Shown here one piece after another: positions 26,777 to 37,682 of a stretch of 64,000 nt of DNA. Source of the stretch: Pseudomonas knackmussii B13 (GTDB lineage Bacteria > Pseudomonadota > Gammaproteobacteria > Pseudomonadales > Pseudomonadaceae). The stretch lies in NCBI RefSeq assembly GCF_000689415.1, contig NZ_HG322950.1:5525501-5589500 (forward strand). Direction: 5' to 3'. Under the pieces are notes generated by a model that had not been told where the DNA came from, made no database searches, and was given only the letters and a program-made list of their open reading frames with translations. The position numbers and the translations under genes are program-made. How positions within the stretch are numbered: position 1 is the stretch's first letter; each line of letters begins with the position of its first letter.

Positions 26777-28674
26777 CAGGCCAGGACCTCGGCCAGGTTG
26801 CCCTTGGTCTCCAGCCAGGACTTGCGGTCGCCGGCGCGCTTCTTCGCCAGCAGCATGTCCATGATCTCCACGGTGCCTTCGGCGTCTTCCAGGGTCAGCT
26901 GCACCAGGCGCCGGGTGTTCGGGTCCATGGTGGTTTCGCGCAGCTGCGGCGGGTTCATCTCGCCCAGGCCCTTGAATCGGGTGACCTGCGGCTTGCCGCG
27001 GCGCTTTTCGGCCAGCAGGCGTTCGAGGATGCCGTCACGCTCGGCCTCGTCGAGGGCGTAGAAGACTTCCTTGCCCAGGTCGATGCGGTACAGCGGCGGC
27101 ATCGCCACGTAGACGTGCCCGGCTTCCACCAGCGGGCGGAAGTGGCGGACGAACAGTGCGCACAGCAGGGTGGCGATGTGCAGGCCGTCAGAGTCGGCGT
27201 CGGCGAGGATGCAGATCTTGCCGTAGCGCAGCTGGCTCATGTCCGCTGCGCCCGGATCGACGCCGATGGCCACGGCGATGTCGTGCACTTCCTGGCTGGC
27301 CAGGACTTCGCCGCCATCCACTTCCCAGGTGTTCAGGATCTTCCCGCGCAGCGGCATGATCGCCTGGAATTCCTTGTCCCGCGCCTGCTTGGCCGAGCCG
27401 CCGGCGGAATCACCTTCCACCAGGAACAGCTCGGCGCGCATCGGGTCCTGGCCGGCGCAGTCGGCCAGCTTGCCGGGCAGAGCCGGGCCCTGGGTAATCT
27501 TCTTGCGCTCGACTTTCTTGCCCGCCTTCAGGCGGCGGCCGGCGTTGCTGATGGCCAGCTCGGCCAACTGCAGGCCCAACTCGGGGTTGGCGTTCAGCCA
27601 GAGGCTGAAGGCGTCTTTCACCACACCGGAAACGAAGGCCGCTGCCTCGCGGGAGGACAGGCGTTCCTTGGTCTGCCCGGAGAACTGCGGCTCCTGCAGC
27701 TTCATCGAGAGGACGAAGGCGATGCGCTCCCAGACGTCTTCCGGCGCCAGCTTCACGCCGCGCGGCAGCAGGTTGCGGAACTCGCAGAACTCGCGCATGG
27801 CGTCCAGCAGGCCCTGGCGCAGGCCGTTGACGTGGGTGCCGCCCTGCGCGGTGGGGATCAGGTTGACGTAGCTTTCCTGCAGCGACTCGCCGCCCTCGGG
27901 CAGCCACAGCAGCGCCCAGTCCACGGCTTCCTTGCTGCCGGCCAGGCTGCCGCAGAAGGGCTCTTCCGGCAGGCGCGGCAGATCGGCGACGGAGTCGACC
28001 AGGTAGGAGCGCAGGCCGTCCTCGTAGTGCCACTCGACGCGCTCGCCGCTGCTCTTGTCTTCGAAAGTGACCAGCAGCCCCGGGCAAAGTACGGCCTTGG
28101 CCTTGAGCACGTGCTTGAGGCGGCTGACGGAGAATTTCGCGGAGTCGAAGTACTTGGCATCCGGCCAGAAGCGCACGGTGGTGCCGGTGTTGCGCTTGCC
28201 GACGGTGCCGACGACTTCCAGGTCGCTGGACTTGAAGCCATCGGCGAAGGTCATGCGGTATTCGTTACCGTCACGCTTGACGCGCACTTCGACGGTAGTC
28301 GACAGCGCGTTCACCACCGAGATGCCGACGCCGTGCAGACCGCCGGAGAACTGGTAGTTCTTGTTCGAGAACTTACCGCCGGCGTGCAGCTTGGTGAGGA
28401 TCAGCTCGACCCCCGGCACCCCCTCTTCCGGGTGGATGTCCACCGGCATGCCGCGGCCGTCGTCGATCACTTCCAGCGAGTTGTCCTCGTGGAGGATGAC
28501 CTGCACGCTCTTGGCGTGACCGGCGAGGGCTTCGTCGACCGAGTTGTCGATGACTTCCTGGGCCAGGTGGTTCGGCCGCGTGGTGTCGGTGTACATGCCC
28601 GGGCGCTTGCGCACCGGATCGAGGCCGGAGAGGACTTCGATGGCTTCTGCGGTATAGGCGTTCTGCTGGGCCAT
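26776..28674 (-). CDS. parE: DNA topoisomerase IV subunit B
   Basis: ATPase subunit of topoisomerase IV (632 aa). The GHKL ATP site includes DNSVDEAL, DDGRGMP and GGLHGVGISVVNAL. The transducer domain follows (about 230-390), then the TOPRIM domain with LFLVEGDSAGGSAKQ and ILADADSDGLHI, then the QTK-less C-terminus typical of ParE. AAGGGA precedes the ATG. It lies downstream of yqiA, as in E. coli. Confidence 0.97.
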   Translation of the reverse strand: MAQQNAYTAEAIEVLSGLDPVRKRPGMYTDTTRPNHLAQEVIDNSVDEALAGHAKSVQVILHEDNSLEVIDDGRGMPVDIHPEEGVPGVELILTKLHAGGKFSNKNYQFSGGLHGVGISVVNALSTTVEVRVKRDGNEYRMTFADGFKSSDLEVVGTVGKRNTGTTVRFWPDAKYFDSAKFSVSRLKHVLKAKAVLCPGLLVTFEDKSSGERVEWHYEDGLRSYLVDSVADLPRLPEEPFCGSLAGSKEAVDWALLWLPEGGESLQESYVNLIPTAQGGTHVNGLRQGLLDAMREFCEFRNLLPRGVKLAPEDVWERIAFVLSMKLQEPQFSGQTKERLSSREAAAFVSGVVKDAFSLWLNANPELGLQLAELAISNAGRRLKAGKKVERKKITQGPALPGKLADCAGQDPMRAELFLVEGDSAGGSAKQARDKEFQAIMPLRGKILNTWEVDGGEVLASQEVHDIAVAIGVDPGAADMSQLRYGKICILADADSDGLHIATLLCALFVRHFRPLVEAGHVYVAMPPLYRIDLGKEVFYALDEAERDGILERLLAEKRRGKPQVTRFKGLGEMNPPQLRETTMDPNTRRLVQLTLEDAEGTVEIMDMLLAKKRAGDRKSWLETKGNLAEVLA

Positions 28675-28698
28675 GGGGTCCCTTTTCAGTCAGGAAAT

Positions 28699-29307
28699 TC
28701 AGTCAAAGATGGAGAAATCGAGGTCGCGCCACAGGCCTGCCGGCACGCCGGCGAAGGCCAGAAGCGCCGGCAACTGGCGGGCAAAGCCCTGGAAACTGTG
28801 GTCGCCGCCGGCTTCGATGCGCAGTGCGCAGGCTCGGTAGAAAACCGCGGCCACCTTGTAATCGAGGGTTTCGTCGCCGGTCTGCAGCCACACCTGGTAG
28901 CGCGTCGCATCGACCGGCGGCGGTACTTCGAGCACCGCCAGGGCGTCGACATGCGCCTGGGTCAGCTCCCATTCCTCGCCGCTGTAATGGTTCTTCTGTG
29001 GGCCGAGGTAGCCGTCGAAGCGGCCATGGGGCAACACCGCCGGGTTGATCAGCAGGGCCTTGAGGCCATGCCGCTCGGCGAGGTGGGTCGCATAGTAGCC
29101 GCCCAGGGAGCTACCGACCAGCAATGGCCGGTCGAGTTCGCCGATGGCGGCTTCGAGCTGGGCCATGGCCTGTTTCGGGTGATGGTGCAACTCGGGGACG
29201 CGCAAATGATCCTGCAGGCCCAGGCGGGTCATGACGGCCTGCAGCTGGCGAGCCTTGTGCGACGCCGGCGAGCTGTTGAAGCCGTGGATATAGAGGATGT
29301 CGGTCAT
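28699..29307 (-). CDS. yqiA: YqiA-family alpha/beta-hydrolase esterase
   Basis: Small cytosolic esterase (202 aa). The start ILYIHGFNSSPAS gives the oxyanion region, GSSLGGYYATHLAE the nucleophile elbow with Ser, and HSFQGF the catalytic His near the C-terminus. Length and motifs match E. coli YqiA (UPF0227 family). It lies between cpdA and parE, the conserved nudF-yqiB-cpdA-yqiA-parE order. The natural substrate is unknown. Confidence 0.88.
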   Translation of the reverse strand: MTDILYIHGFNSSPASHKARQLQAVMTRLGLQDHLRVPELHHHPKQAMAQLEAAIGELDRPLLVGSSLGGYYATHLAERHGLKALLINPAVLPHGRFDGYLGPQKNHYSGEEWELTQAHVDALAVLEVPPPVDATRYQVWLQTGDETLDYKVAAVFYRACALRIEAGGDHSFQGFARQLPALLAFAGVPAGLWRDLDFSIFD

Positions 29308-29377
29308 GGGGCGGGAGGCTACAAGCTGCGAGCGGCTGGCTGCAAGCGTCCGCGGTCAAGGGAATGCGAGGGAAGTC

Positions 29378-30190
29378 TCAGTAGCCCTTGACGCTGTAGT
29401 CGACCTGGAAATCGATGCCGGTGACCCGCGAAACGCCAGTCTCCAGCCGCCCATCGGGGTACAGCCGCAGCCAGCGGTAGCCGGGGGCCAGGCTGTCGAC
29501 GCAGAAATCTTCGCTGCCGGGCGCGAACTGCACGCAGGTCGAGGGTGAGGCCAACAGCCGCACGTCGCCGCGCATCTGGTCGAACTCCTGGTGCACGTGG
29601 CCCCAGAGCAGGCAGCGCACCTGCGGATGGCGATCTAGCACCGCGAACAGGTCGTCGGGATTGCGAATACCGATGCGATCCATCCATTGGCTGCCGATAG
29701 CCACCGGGTGATGGTGGAAAGTGACGAGCACATGGCGGTCGCACGCCGCGAGCAGCGCCTCGTCGAGCAGGGCCAGCTGTTCCGCGGTCATCTGCCCGGG
29801 CACGGCGCCGGGAATGGTGGAATCGAGCAGGATGATGCGCCAGGCGCCCAGGTCGACCACAGCATCGAGCAGGTCAGCGTCACCGCAGACTTCGCGCATC
29901 GGCGCGAGTTCGTCGTGATTACCGGGGAACCAGCGCGTCGGCGCCGCAATCGCGCCGGAGATTTCCCTGAACTTCCTGTAGGACTCGACTGAGCCATCCT
30001 GCGAAAGGTCGCCAGTCGCGAGCACCAGATCGATTTCCGCCTGCTCGCCGAGCACCTGGCTGACCACCTGGCGCAGGCTGTCGGCCGTATCCATGCCCAG
30101 CAGACGACCGTCGGCCTCGGCGAAAAGATGGCTATCGGAAAGCTGCACGAGCAGCAGCGACTCTTGGGCGGAAGTGGATTTCGCAGGCAA
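29378..30190 (-). CDS. cpdA: 3',5'-cyclic-AMP phosphodiesterase CpdA
   Basis: Metallophosphoesterase (270 aa) that hydrolyses cAMP and, in Pseudomonas, tunes Vfr-dependent gene expression. Metal motifs in order are QLSDSHLF, ATGDLSQDGS, GNHDE, TFHHHP and GHVHQEF. The start is most likely TTG at 30190 (reading LPAKSTSAQ), because AGGAG lies eight bases upstream and the length then matches the family. The frame is open 31 codons further upstream without similarity. It sits between the DUF1249 gene and yqiA. Confidence 0.92.
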   Translation of the reverse strand: MPAKSTSAQESLLLVQLSDSHLFAEADGRLLGMDTADSLRQVVSQVLGEQAEIDLVLATGDLSQDGSVESYRKFREISGAIAAPTRWFPGNHDELAPMREVCGDADLLDAVVDLGAWRIILLDSTIPGAVPGQMTAEQLALLDEALLAACDRHVLVTFHHHPVAIGSQWMDRIGIRNPDDLFAVLDRHPQVRCLLWGHVHQEFDQMRGDVRLLASPSTCVQFAPGSEDFCVDSLAPGYRWLRLYPDGRLETGVSRVTGIDFQVDYSVKGY

Positions 30191-30358
30191 TGCGCCTTCT
30201 CCTGTCAGGCGAGGCGTCGTCGTTGGAGGGAAGTATGGTGACAGCCCGTGGATGGGGCAAACCGGGAAAGAGTCACAGTTCACACTTGCAGACGTCGCCC
30301 GGCGGGCAATTACCGGACGAGCGCGAGCATATCATGGCACCAGGCCATCACACAGACC

Positions 30359-30817
30359 TCAGCGCTGCAGCACCGGCTCCAACTCGTGGCCGCAGGCCAG
30401 GCAGTGGCTGAGCCATTCGCCGAGGAACAGGTTCAGCTGGTTCTTCTCGTCCGGCTGGTGCATGTCCTGGTTCGGATAGGGGTAGATGGCCAGCAGCCGG
30501 CGCGCCTGCTCGGCACCTATGACTTCGGCCATGCGCGCATCGTGGTAGACCCGCACTTCCAGACGCGGCGCCGGCAGCCAAGGCAGGCCGAGCTCCTGAC
30601 GCACCTGCAGGGTGGTGGTGTACGGACAGGCTTCGATCACTTCCAGGGCCAGCACACCGAGCAGACGCTCGCCCTCGCTGAGTGCCACGCGCCGGGCCGT
30701 GCAATTTTCTCGCATGTCCGGGAGCAGGCGCATCAGGCGCAGGTAGTTGGCCTCGCAGGTGGCCTGCAATCCGACCAGGTCTACGCGATAACGCTCGCGC
30801 AGCAGGTTCACACCCAT
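30359..30817 (-). CDS. DUF1249 (YqiB-like) protein
   Basis: A 152-aa soluble protein of the DUF1249 family, equivalent to E. coli YqiB. It contains LEVRVYHDARMAEVI and YPYPNQDMHQPDEKNQLN, the family signature. No signal peptide or enzyme motif is seen. ATG 30817 (MGVNLLRERYRVDL) overlaps the nudF stop by 10 bases, so the two are cotranslated. Its place between nudF and cpdA is conserved across gammaproteobacteria. The function is unknown. Confidence 0.85.
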   Translation of the reverse strand: MGVNLLRERYRVDLVGLQATCEANYLRLMRLLPDMRENCTARRVALSEGERLLGVLALEVIEACPYTTTLQVRQELGLPWLPAPRLEVRVYHDARMAEVIGAEQARRLLAIYPYPNQDMHQPDEKNQLNLFLGEWLSHCLACGHELEPVLQR

Positions 30818-31434
30818 AAGCCTCGAACCTCGGCGCGGTTGAGCGCCAGCCATTGCAGGGCGAGCATGCTCGCCGCGTTGTTGATGCGTCCGTCGCGAAC
30901 TGCCTGCAGCGCGTCCTCGAAGGGCAGCACATGCACGCGGATGTCCTCGCCCTCCTCGGCCAGGCCATGGATGCCAACGGCCTGGCTGCTGTCGCAGCGA
31001 CCGACGAACAGGTACACCAGCTCATTGCTACCACCCGGCGAGGGCAGGTACTGCGCGATCGGCCAGAGCGCGCCCAGGGTGATGCCCGCTTCTTCCACCG
31101 CTTCGCGACGGGCGACTTCTTCGGGCTCTTCATCCTTGTCGATCAAACCGGCGACCAGCTCCAGCAGCCAGGGATTGACCCCCGCCTCCAGCGCACCGAC
31201 GCGGAATTGTTCGACCAGCACCACTTCATCGCGCTGCGGGTCGTAGGGCAGCACGCAAACGGCGTCGTGGCGGACGAACAGCTCGCGGCTGATCAGCGGC
31301 CCCATGCCGCCGGCGAACTGGCGATGGCGCAGCTGCAACCGCTCGATGCGATAGAAGCCGCTGAAGCATTCCTCGCGCTCCGAGATCTCGACGTCGTCCG
31401 GACCGGCCTTGAAGATTTCCGACATCCCACTCAA
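30808..31434 (-). CDS. nudF: ADP-ribose pyrophosphatase NudF
   Basis: Nudix hydrolase (208 aa) splitting ADP-ribose to AMP and ribose 5-phosphate. The Nudix box fits exactly: G-x5-E-x7-RE-AVEEAGI (GLIDKDEEPEEVARREAVEEAGI region, near residues 93-115). A proline follows about 15 residues later (LPSPG), as in ADP-ribose-specific members. It is first gene of the nudF-to-parC run and divergent from the RsiV-family lipoprotein gene across a 188-base gap. cAMP control through CpdA and nucleotide-sugar control here share a transcript. Confidence 0.94.
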   Translation of the reverse strand: MSGMSEIFKAGPDDVEISEREECFSGFYRIERLQLRHRQFAGGMGPLISRELFVRHDAVCVLPYDPQRDEVVLVEQFRVGALEAGVNPWLLELVAGLIDKDEEPEEVARREAVEEAGITLGALWPIAQYLPSPGGSNELVYLFVGRCDSSQAVGIHGLAEEGEDIRVHVLPFEDALQAVRDGRINNAASMLALQWLALNRAEVRGLWV

Positions 31435-31622
31435 CTCGCTGATGGCTTGTACATTCGCGCAATCCTAGCGCGCCGCACCGCACCACGCAGCCTCTTTCAC
31501 CCACCGCCCGGCGGGCAGACCGGCGACGCTGCTAAACTGCGCGGCGCGGCGAACCCCTCCCTCGCGACAGGGTCGAAGCCGCGCCGCCCGCGCGCGGCAC
31601 CGGCCACGAGACAAGGATTCCC

Positions 31623-32378
31623 ATGCACCTTCTGAAAATCGCCGCCCTGGGCGCCCTCTGCCTGATGCTTGGCGCCTGCCAGAGCCTTTTCGGGCCTGGC
31701 CTGGGCGAGCCACTGCAACCCGAACGCAAAGCCTTCGAACACCAGCAACCGGGCTGTACCGGAGAGCAGTGCCCGCTGTTCAATCTCGACACCCTGAGCT
31801 TCGCCGACGAGCCCGCACTGAACGCTGCCATCGACGCGCAACTGCTCGACCTCACCCGCGCCACGCCGGACGAAGCGCGCCCGGCCTCGCTGGAACTCTA
31901 CGAGAAGCGTTTCCTCGCCGATGCCAAGCCCGGCTGGAGCAGCTATCTGCAAGCGAAGGTACGCGAGCAGCATGACGGCCTGGTGATCGTCGAGCTGTCC
32001 AGCTACGTCTTCACCGGCGGTGAATACGGCCAGCCGGGGCGCGCCTTCATCAATTATGACCGCCGCCTGCACAAGGTGCTGGAACTGCAGGACATCTTGC
32101 TGCCCGGCCAGGAAAAGGCCTTCTGGGACACCGCGCGCCTGGCGCACCAGGCCTGGATCGTGCAGAACAAGCTCCTCGAGCAGGACCCGAACTTCGTCAA
32201 GGACTGGCCGTTCCAGCCGACCCCGCACTTCGCCCTGACCTTCGGGGCGCTGACGCTCAAGTACGACATCGACCGCATCGCGCCGCACTCGGTCGGGCAT
32301 CCGGAGTTGAAGATCCCCTACCCGCGTTTGAACGGCATCGTGAAGCCGTATTACTTCCCCGGACGCAGCGCGCAGTAA
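31623..32378 (+). CDS. RsiV-family (DUF3298) lipoprotein
   Basis: A 251-aa predicted lipoprotein with signal LKIAALGALCLMLGAC (lipobox LGAC, Cys19). Residues about 60-245 fit the RsiV/DUF3298 pattern: Y-E-K-R-F...SSYVFTGGEYGQPG, FINYDRRLHKVLELQDILL, and FALTFGALTLKYDIDRIAPHSVG. In Bacillus, RsiV is a lysozyme-sensing anti-sigma factor. This protein has only the extracellular-type domain and no anti-sigma part, so lysozyme or muropeptide binding is possible but unproven. It stands alone between nudF and a REP pair. Confidence 0.78.
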   Translation: MHLLKIAALGALCLMLGACQSLFGPGLGEPLQPERKAFEHQQPGCTGEQCPLFNLDTLSFADEPALNAAIDAQLLDLTRATPDEARPASLELYEKRFLADAKPGWSSYLQAKVREQHDGLVIVELSSYVFTGGEYGQPGRAFINYDRRLHKVLELQDILLPGQEKAFWDTARLAHQAWIVQNKLLEQDPNFVKDWPFQPTPHFALTFGALTLKYDIDRIAPHSVGHPELKIPYPRLNGIVKPYYFPGRSAQ

Positions 32379-32381
32379 GAG

Positions 32382-32448
32382 ATCGCGGGCATGGCCCGCT
32401 CCTACGTTAGTGCTTCCTGGAACCGTAGGAGCGGGCCATGCCCGCGAT
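32382..32448. repeat. Inverted REP pair (ATCGCGGGCATGGCCCGCTC type)
   Basis: Two 24-base copies in perfect opposite orientation, at 32382-32405 and 32425-32448, with a 19-base spacer. It begins four bases after the RsiV-family stop and ends before the cytX stop, between convergent genes. The unit matches those at 42438, 43207 and 49152. Confidence 0.85.
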
Positions 32449-32464
32449 TCGGCCAACAGGCCGA

Positions 32465-33742
32465 TCAGACCTTGCTGCCGACGCGCCCCAGCGCCATTTG
32501 CAGCACACCCGACACCAGCAGCGCCGGCAGGGTCGCGCCGAGGTTCGGCGCGTAGTTCGCCAGCAGGTGATAGACCACCACGCCGCCTGCCCAGGCCAGC
32601 AGCGAGCCCCAGCGCAGGCCCGGCTGAATCTGCGCGCTGGCGCGGCGGCGCAGCAGGAAGTGGTCGACCAGCACCACGCCGAACAGCGGGGCGAACACCG
32701 AGCCGATCAGCAACAGGAAGTTCTGGTACTGCGCCAGCGGCGCGAACCAGGCTATCAGGGTGCAGACGACGCCGATGACCAGCGCCAGGTGCTCGACTTT
32801 GAGCGGCACCAGGATGCCGCTGGAAACCGCCGCCGAGTGGATGTCGGCGAAGGCCTTCTCCGACTCGTCGAGCAGGATCAGCAGCAGCGGAATGCCCATG
32901 CCGGCACCGGCCAGCGCCAGCAGCAGCGCATTGGCGTCGCTGCCTTGGGCGAACGCCAGGGTGTAGGCAACGCCCAGGCCCATCAGCCAGAAGCAACCGA
33001 TGAAGAAGCCGGTCGCCGCACCGCCGAATACCTGCCCGGCGTGCTTGCCGAAGCGCGAGTAGTCGGAGATCAGCGGCAGCCACGACAGCGGCATGGCGAT
33101 GGCGATGTCGAAGCCCACCGCCAGCGGCATCGAACCGTCGCCCGCGCGCGCCCAGATGGCGGCGAGGTCGGCGCGCTTGAACAGGTCGATGGTCAGCCAG
33201 ACACAAGCCGCCAGCAGCAACCAGATGCCCCACTTGCGCAGCACGCGGCGGACGAAGGCCAGCGGGCCGCTGACCGCGAGCAGGGTCGCCAGGGCGCCGA
33301 ACACCAGGGTCCAGAGTGCCGGACTGGTCCACAGGCTGCCCTCGCCGAAGGCGCGCGCCGCCAGCAGGCTCGCGGCGTCGCGCATGACGATCACCTCGAA
33401 GGCGCCCCAGCCGATCAGCTGCAGCAGATTGAGAATCGCCGGCAACGCCGCGCCATGGCTGCCCAGAGACAGCTTGAGCGAGGCCATGGCGGCCAGCCCG
33501 GTGTCGCTGCCGATCACCCCGGCAGCAGCCAGCAGCAGAACGCCGACCAGGGTGCCGAGGAAGATCGCCAGCAGCGAGCCGGCCAGGCCCAGGCCGGGCG
33601 CCAGCAGCGCGCCGGTCTGCAGCACCATCAGGCCGATGCCGAGGGAGAACCACAGGGAGAACAGGTCGCGCAGGCCGAGCACGCGCTGGGCGGCGCCGAC
33701 GGCGATGGCGGGTGAATAGTTGGTTGCGGTGGTGGTGGTCAC
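32465..33742 (-). CDS. cytX: Putative hydroxymethylpyrimidine transporter CytX
   Basis: NCS1-family permease (about 425 aa) with 12 hydrophobic segments. The N-terminal LRDLFSLWFSLGIGLMVLQTGALL and PLISDYSRFGKHAG are typical of the CytX subfamily, which is predicted to import the thiamine precursor HMP and is found beside thiamine genes. It lies directly downstream of thiC in the same direction, separated by a REP pair. GTG 33742 is my preferred start; a TTG at 33751 is also possible, and no clear Shine-Dalgarno decides. Transport specificity is inferred from family and context. Confidence 0.82.
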   Translation of the reverse strand: MTTTTATNYSPAIAVGAAQRVLGLRDLFSLWFSLGIGLMVLQTGALLAPGLGLAGSLLAIFLGTLVGVLLLAAAGVIGSDTGLAAMASLKLSLGSHGAALPAILNLLQLIGWGAFEVIVMRDAASLLAARAFGEGSLWTSPALWTLVFGALATLLAVSGPLAFVRRVLRKWGIWLLLAACVWLTIDLFKRADLAAIWARAGDGSMPLAVGFDIAIAMPLSWLPLISDYSRFGKHAGQVFGGAATGFFIGCFWLMGLGVAYTLAFAQGSDANALLLALAGAGMGIPLLLILLDESEKAFADIHSAAVSSGILVPLKVEHLALVIGVVCTLIAWFAPLAQYQNFLLLIGSVFAPLFGVVLVDHFLLRRRASAQIQPGLRWGSLLAWAGGVVVYHLLANYAPNLGATLPALLVSGVLQMALGRVGSKV

Positions 33743-33784
33743 GATGCGCAAGGCTCGAATGTTGTTGGAGTGAGAGTGCTTTTC

Positions 33785-33851
33785 GTAGGAGCGAGCTTGC
33801 TCGCGAACCGGCCCCGAGCTTGGGGTTGTTCGCGAGCAAGCTCGCTCCTAC
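33785..33851. repeat. Inverted REP pair (GTAGGAGCGAGCTTGCTCGC type)
   Basis: Two 23-base copies in opposite orientation at 33785-33807 and 33829-33851, separated by 21 bases, in the thiC-cytX gap. Each copy is itself palindromic. The unit equals the one at 4766-4788. A large hairpin here could shape thiC-cytX transcript decay. Confidence 0.85.
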
Positions 33852-33864
33852 AGGGTGCTGCCGG

Positions 33865-35745
<1,881 letters not shown>

Positions 35746-35868
35746 CCTGGCTCTCCTGGGGTGATTGTCGGAGGAGAACCTGGAGCAAGGAGGCGCGACG
35801 ACAGCGCAAAGGACGCGTCCGGTTAGCGGGGGGCCGGCCGGAAAGCCACTGGGGACGCGGACTTCTTG

Positions 35869-35951
35869 TTCCCTACGCGGGTCTTAACCCGATCAGGTTC
35901 AACGGGATCCGGAACTATCCGATCTCAGCCCCTCGCAATGGGGCACCCCGA
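35869..35951 (-). ncRNA. TPP riboswitch (THI element) in the thiC leader
   Basis: On the minus strand the leader reads GGGGTGCCCC, then GGGGCTGAGAT, GTTGAACCTGATCGGG and GACCCGCGTAGGGAAC, the conserved core of the TPP-sensing element in the right order. It switches thiC off when thiamine pyrophosphate is plentiful. About 120 bases of GC-rich leader, able to form hairpins near the AGGAG site, separate it from thiC, so translational control is plausible. The rest of the 397-base gap between thiC and tolC (35952-36142) holds the thiC promoter and tolC upstream region with no other feature I can support. Confidence 0.93.
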
Positions 35952-36142
35952 CAAGAACCCGCGCAGTCTAATCAAGAGTCGGGCGCTTGGCCAATGGCGG
36001 CGGACCAAATGTCTTCGATACGACTTCGCGGTCACGTTCGGACAGCTACACTCCAGCAACCAAAACCTCGAACTGATTGCCTTGACCGACTTTCGAGGCC
36101 CCCTTAGCCTTGCCCCACCCGCACACTTTCTAGGACGAACGA

Positions 36143-37609
36143 ATGCTGCGCAGACTTTCCCTGGCTGTCGCCGTGGCCGCCACTACCGGTTTCGTCTGGG
36201 CAGCCCAGCCCGCGTCGAATGCCGCTCCGCTGCCCTCCAAGACGGACCTGATCAGCGTTTACAAGGATGCCGTCGACAACAACGCCGACCTCGCCGCCGC
36301 CCAGGCCGATTACCTGGCGCGCAAGGAAGTCGTGCCGCAGGCACGCTCCGGCCTGCTGCCGCAGATCAACGCCGGCGGCAGCCTGGGCAACACCCGCACC
36401 TCGCTGGACGAGCCGGACGCCACGCTCAACCGCAACAGCGAACTGGTCCAGGCAACCCTCAGCCAGCCGCTGTTCCGCGCCGACCGCTGGTTCCAGCTCA
36501 AGGCCGCGGAAAACATCAGCGAACAGGCCCAGCTGGAATTCTCCGCAACTCAACAGCGGCTGATCCTGCAGACCGCCGAAACCTACTTCGGCGTGCTCCG
36601 TGCCGAAGACAACCTGGCCGCCAGCAAGGCCGAAGAAGCCGCCTTCAAGCGCCAGCTCGACCAGGCCAACGAGCGCTTCGACGTCGGCCTGTCGGACAAG
36701 ACCGACGTGCTCGAGTCCCAGGCCGGCTACGACACCGCGCGGGCCAACCGCATCGTCGCCGAGCAAGCCGTGGAAGATGCCTTCCAGGCCCTGGTGACCC
36801 TGACCAACCGCGAATACAGCTCCATCGAAGGCATCCTCCACTCGCTGCCGGTGGTGGTACCGACGCCGAACGACGCCAAGGCCTGGGTGGACACCTCGGT
36901 GCAGCAGAACATCGCCCTGCAGGCCAGCAACTACGCGGTCAACGCCGCCGAAGAGACCCTGCGCCAGCGCAAGGCCGGCCACCTGCCGACCGTCGACGCC
37001 GTGGTGCAGTACCAGAAGGGCGACAACGACGCGCTGGGCTTTACCAACTCCGGTATTCCGGGCCAGCCGACCTATGGCAAGTGGGTCGACCAGACCAGCA
37101 TCGGCGTACAGTTGAACGTACCGATCTACAGCGGCGGCCTGACCAGTTCGCAAGTGCGCGAGTCGTACCAGCGCCTGAGCCAGAGCGAGCAGCTGCGCGA
37201 AAGCCAGCGCCGCCAGGTGGTGCAGGACGCCCGCAACCAGCATCGCGCTGTGAACACCGACGTCGAGACGGTGAAGGCGCGGCGCCAGGCGATCATCTCC
37301 AACCAGAGCTCGCTGGAAGCCACCGAGATCGGCTACCAGGTCGGCACCCGCAACATCGTCGACGTGCTCGACGCCCAGCGCCAGCTGTACAGCGCGGTAC
37401 GCGACTATAACAACAGCCGCTACGACTACATCCTCGACAACCTGCGCCTGAAGCAGACCGCCGGCACCCTCAGCCCGGCCGACCTGCAGGCGCTGAGCCG
37501 CTACCTCAAGGCCGACTACAACCCGGACAAGGACTTCCTCCCGCCGGACCTGGCCAAGGCCGCCGAGAAGCAGTTGGAAAGCAACAGCAAGACGCGGACC
37601 CAGCAATAA
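36143..37609 (+). CDS. tolC: TolC-family outer-membrane efflux channel protein
   Basis: A 488-aa outer-membrane factor with a signal peptide ending near VWAAQP (about residue 22). The two OEP repeats are visible as the pattern SVYKDAVDNNADLAAAQADY, QATLSQPLFRADRW and VQLNVPIYSGGLTSSQVRE. Length and sequence suit the true TolC type (OpmH, about PA4974 in PAO1), used with AprDE-like and RND or ABC pumps. AGGA precedes the ATG. It is divergent from thiC. In E. coli tolC neighbours nudF; here thiC, cytX and a lipoprotein gene lie between them. Confidence 0.92.
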   Translation: MLRRLSLAVAVAATTGFVWAAQPASNAAPLPSKTDLISVYKDAVDNNADLAAAQADYLARKEVVPQARSGLLPQINAGGSLGNTRTSLDEPDATLNRNSELVQATLSQPLFRADRWFQLKAAENISEQAQLEFSATQQRLILQTAETYFGVLRAEDNLAASKAEEAAFKRQLDQANERFDVGLSDKTDVLESQAGYDTARANRIVAEQAVEDAFQALVTLTNREYSSIEGILHSLPVVVPTPNDAKAWVDTSVQQNIALQASNYAVNAAEETLRQRKAGHLPTVDAVVQYQKGDNDALGFTNSGIPGQPTYGKWVDQTSIGVQLNVPIYSGGLTSSQVRESYQRLSQSEQLRESQRRQVVQDARNQHRAVNTDVETVKARRQAIISNQSSLEATEIGYQVGTRNIVDVLDAQRQLYSAVRDYNNSRYDYILDNLRLKQTAGTLSPADLQALSRYLKADYNPDKDFLPPDLAKAAEKQLESNSKTRTQQ

Positions 37610-37611
37610 AC

Positions 37612-37644
37612 AAGAAGCCCGGCAGACGCCGGGCTTCTTCGTTT
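37612..37644. terminator. Rho-independent terminator after tolC
   Basis: AAGAAGCCCGGC and GCCGGGCTTCTT form a perfect 12-base stem with loop AGAC, followed by CGTTT. It starts three bases after the tolC stop. The A-rich left arm lets it work in reverse for the convergent aldolase gene too. Confidence 0.9.
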
Positions 37645-37682
37645 CAGACGCGGGATTTCCCTGTAGGAACACCTGTCTTTTG

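Noticed and set aside
26707..29391. Plus-strand open frame of about 894 codons opposite parE and yqiA
   Set aside because: The longest open frame in the window, but antisense to parE. Its product lacks known motifs and follows third-position GC bias.
31497..33839. Minus-strand open frame of about 780 codons crossing the RsiV-family gene and cytX
   Set aside because: Spans the real lipoprotein gene antisense and cytX out of frame; no domain found.
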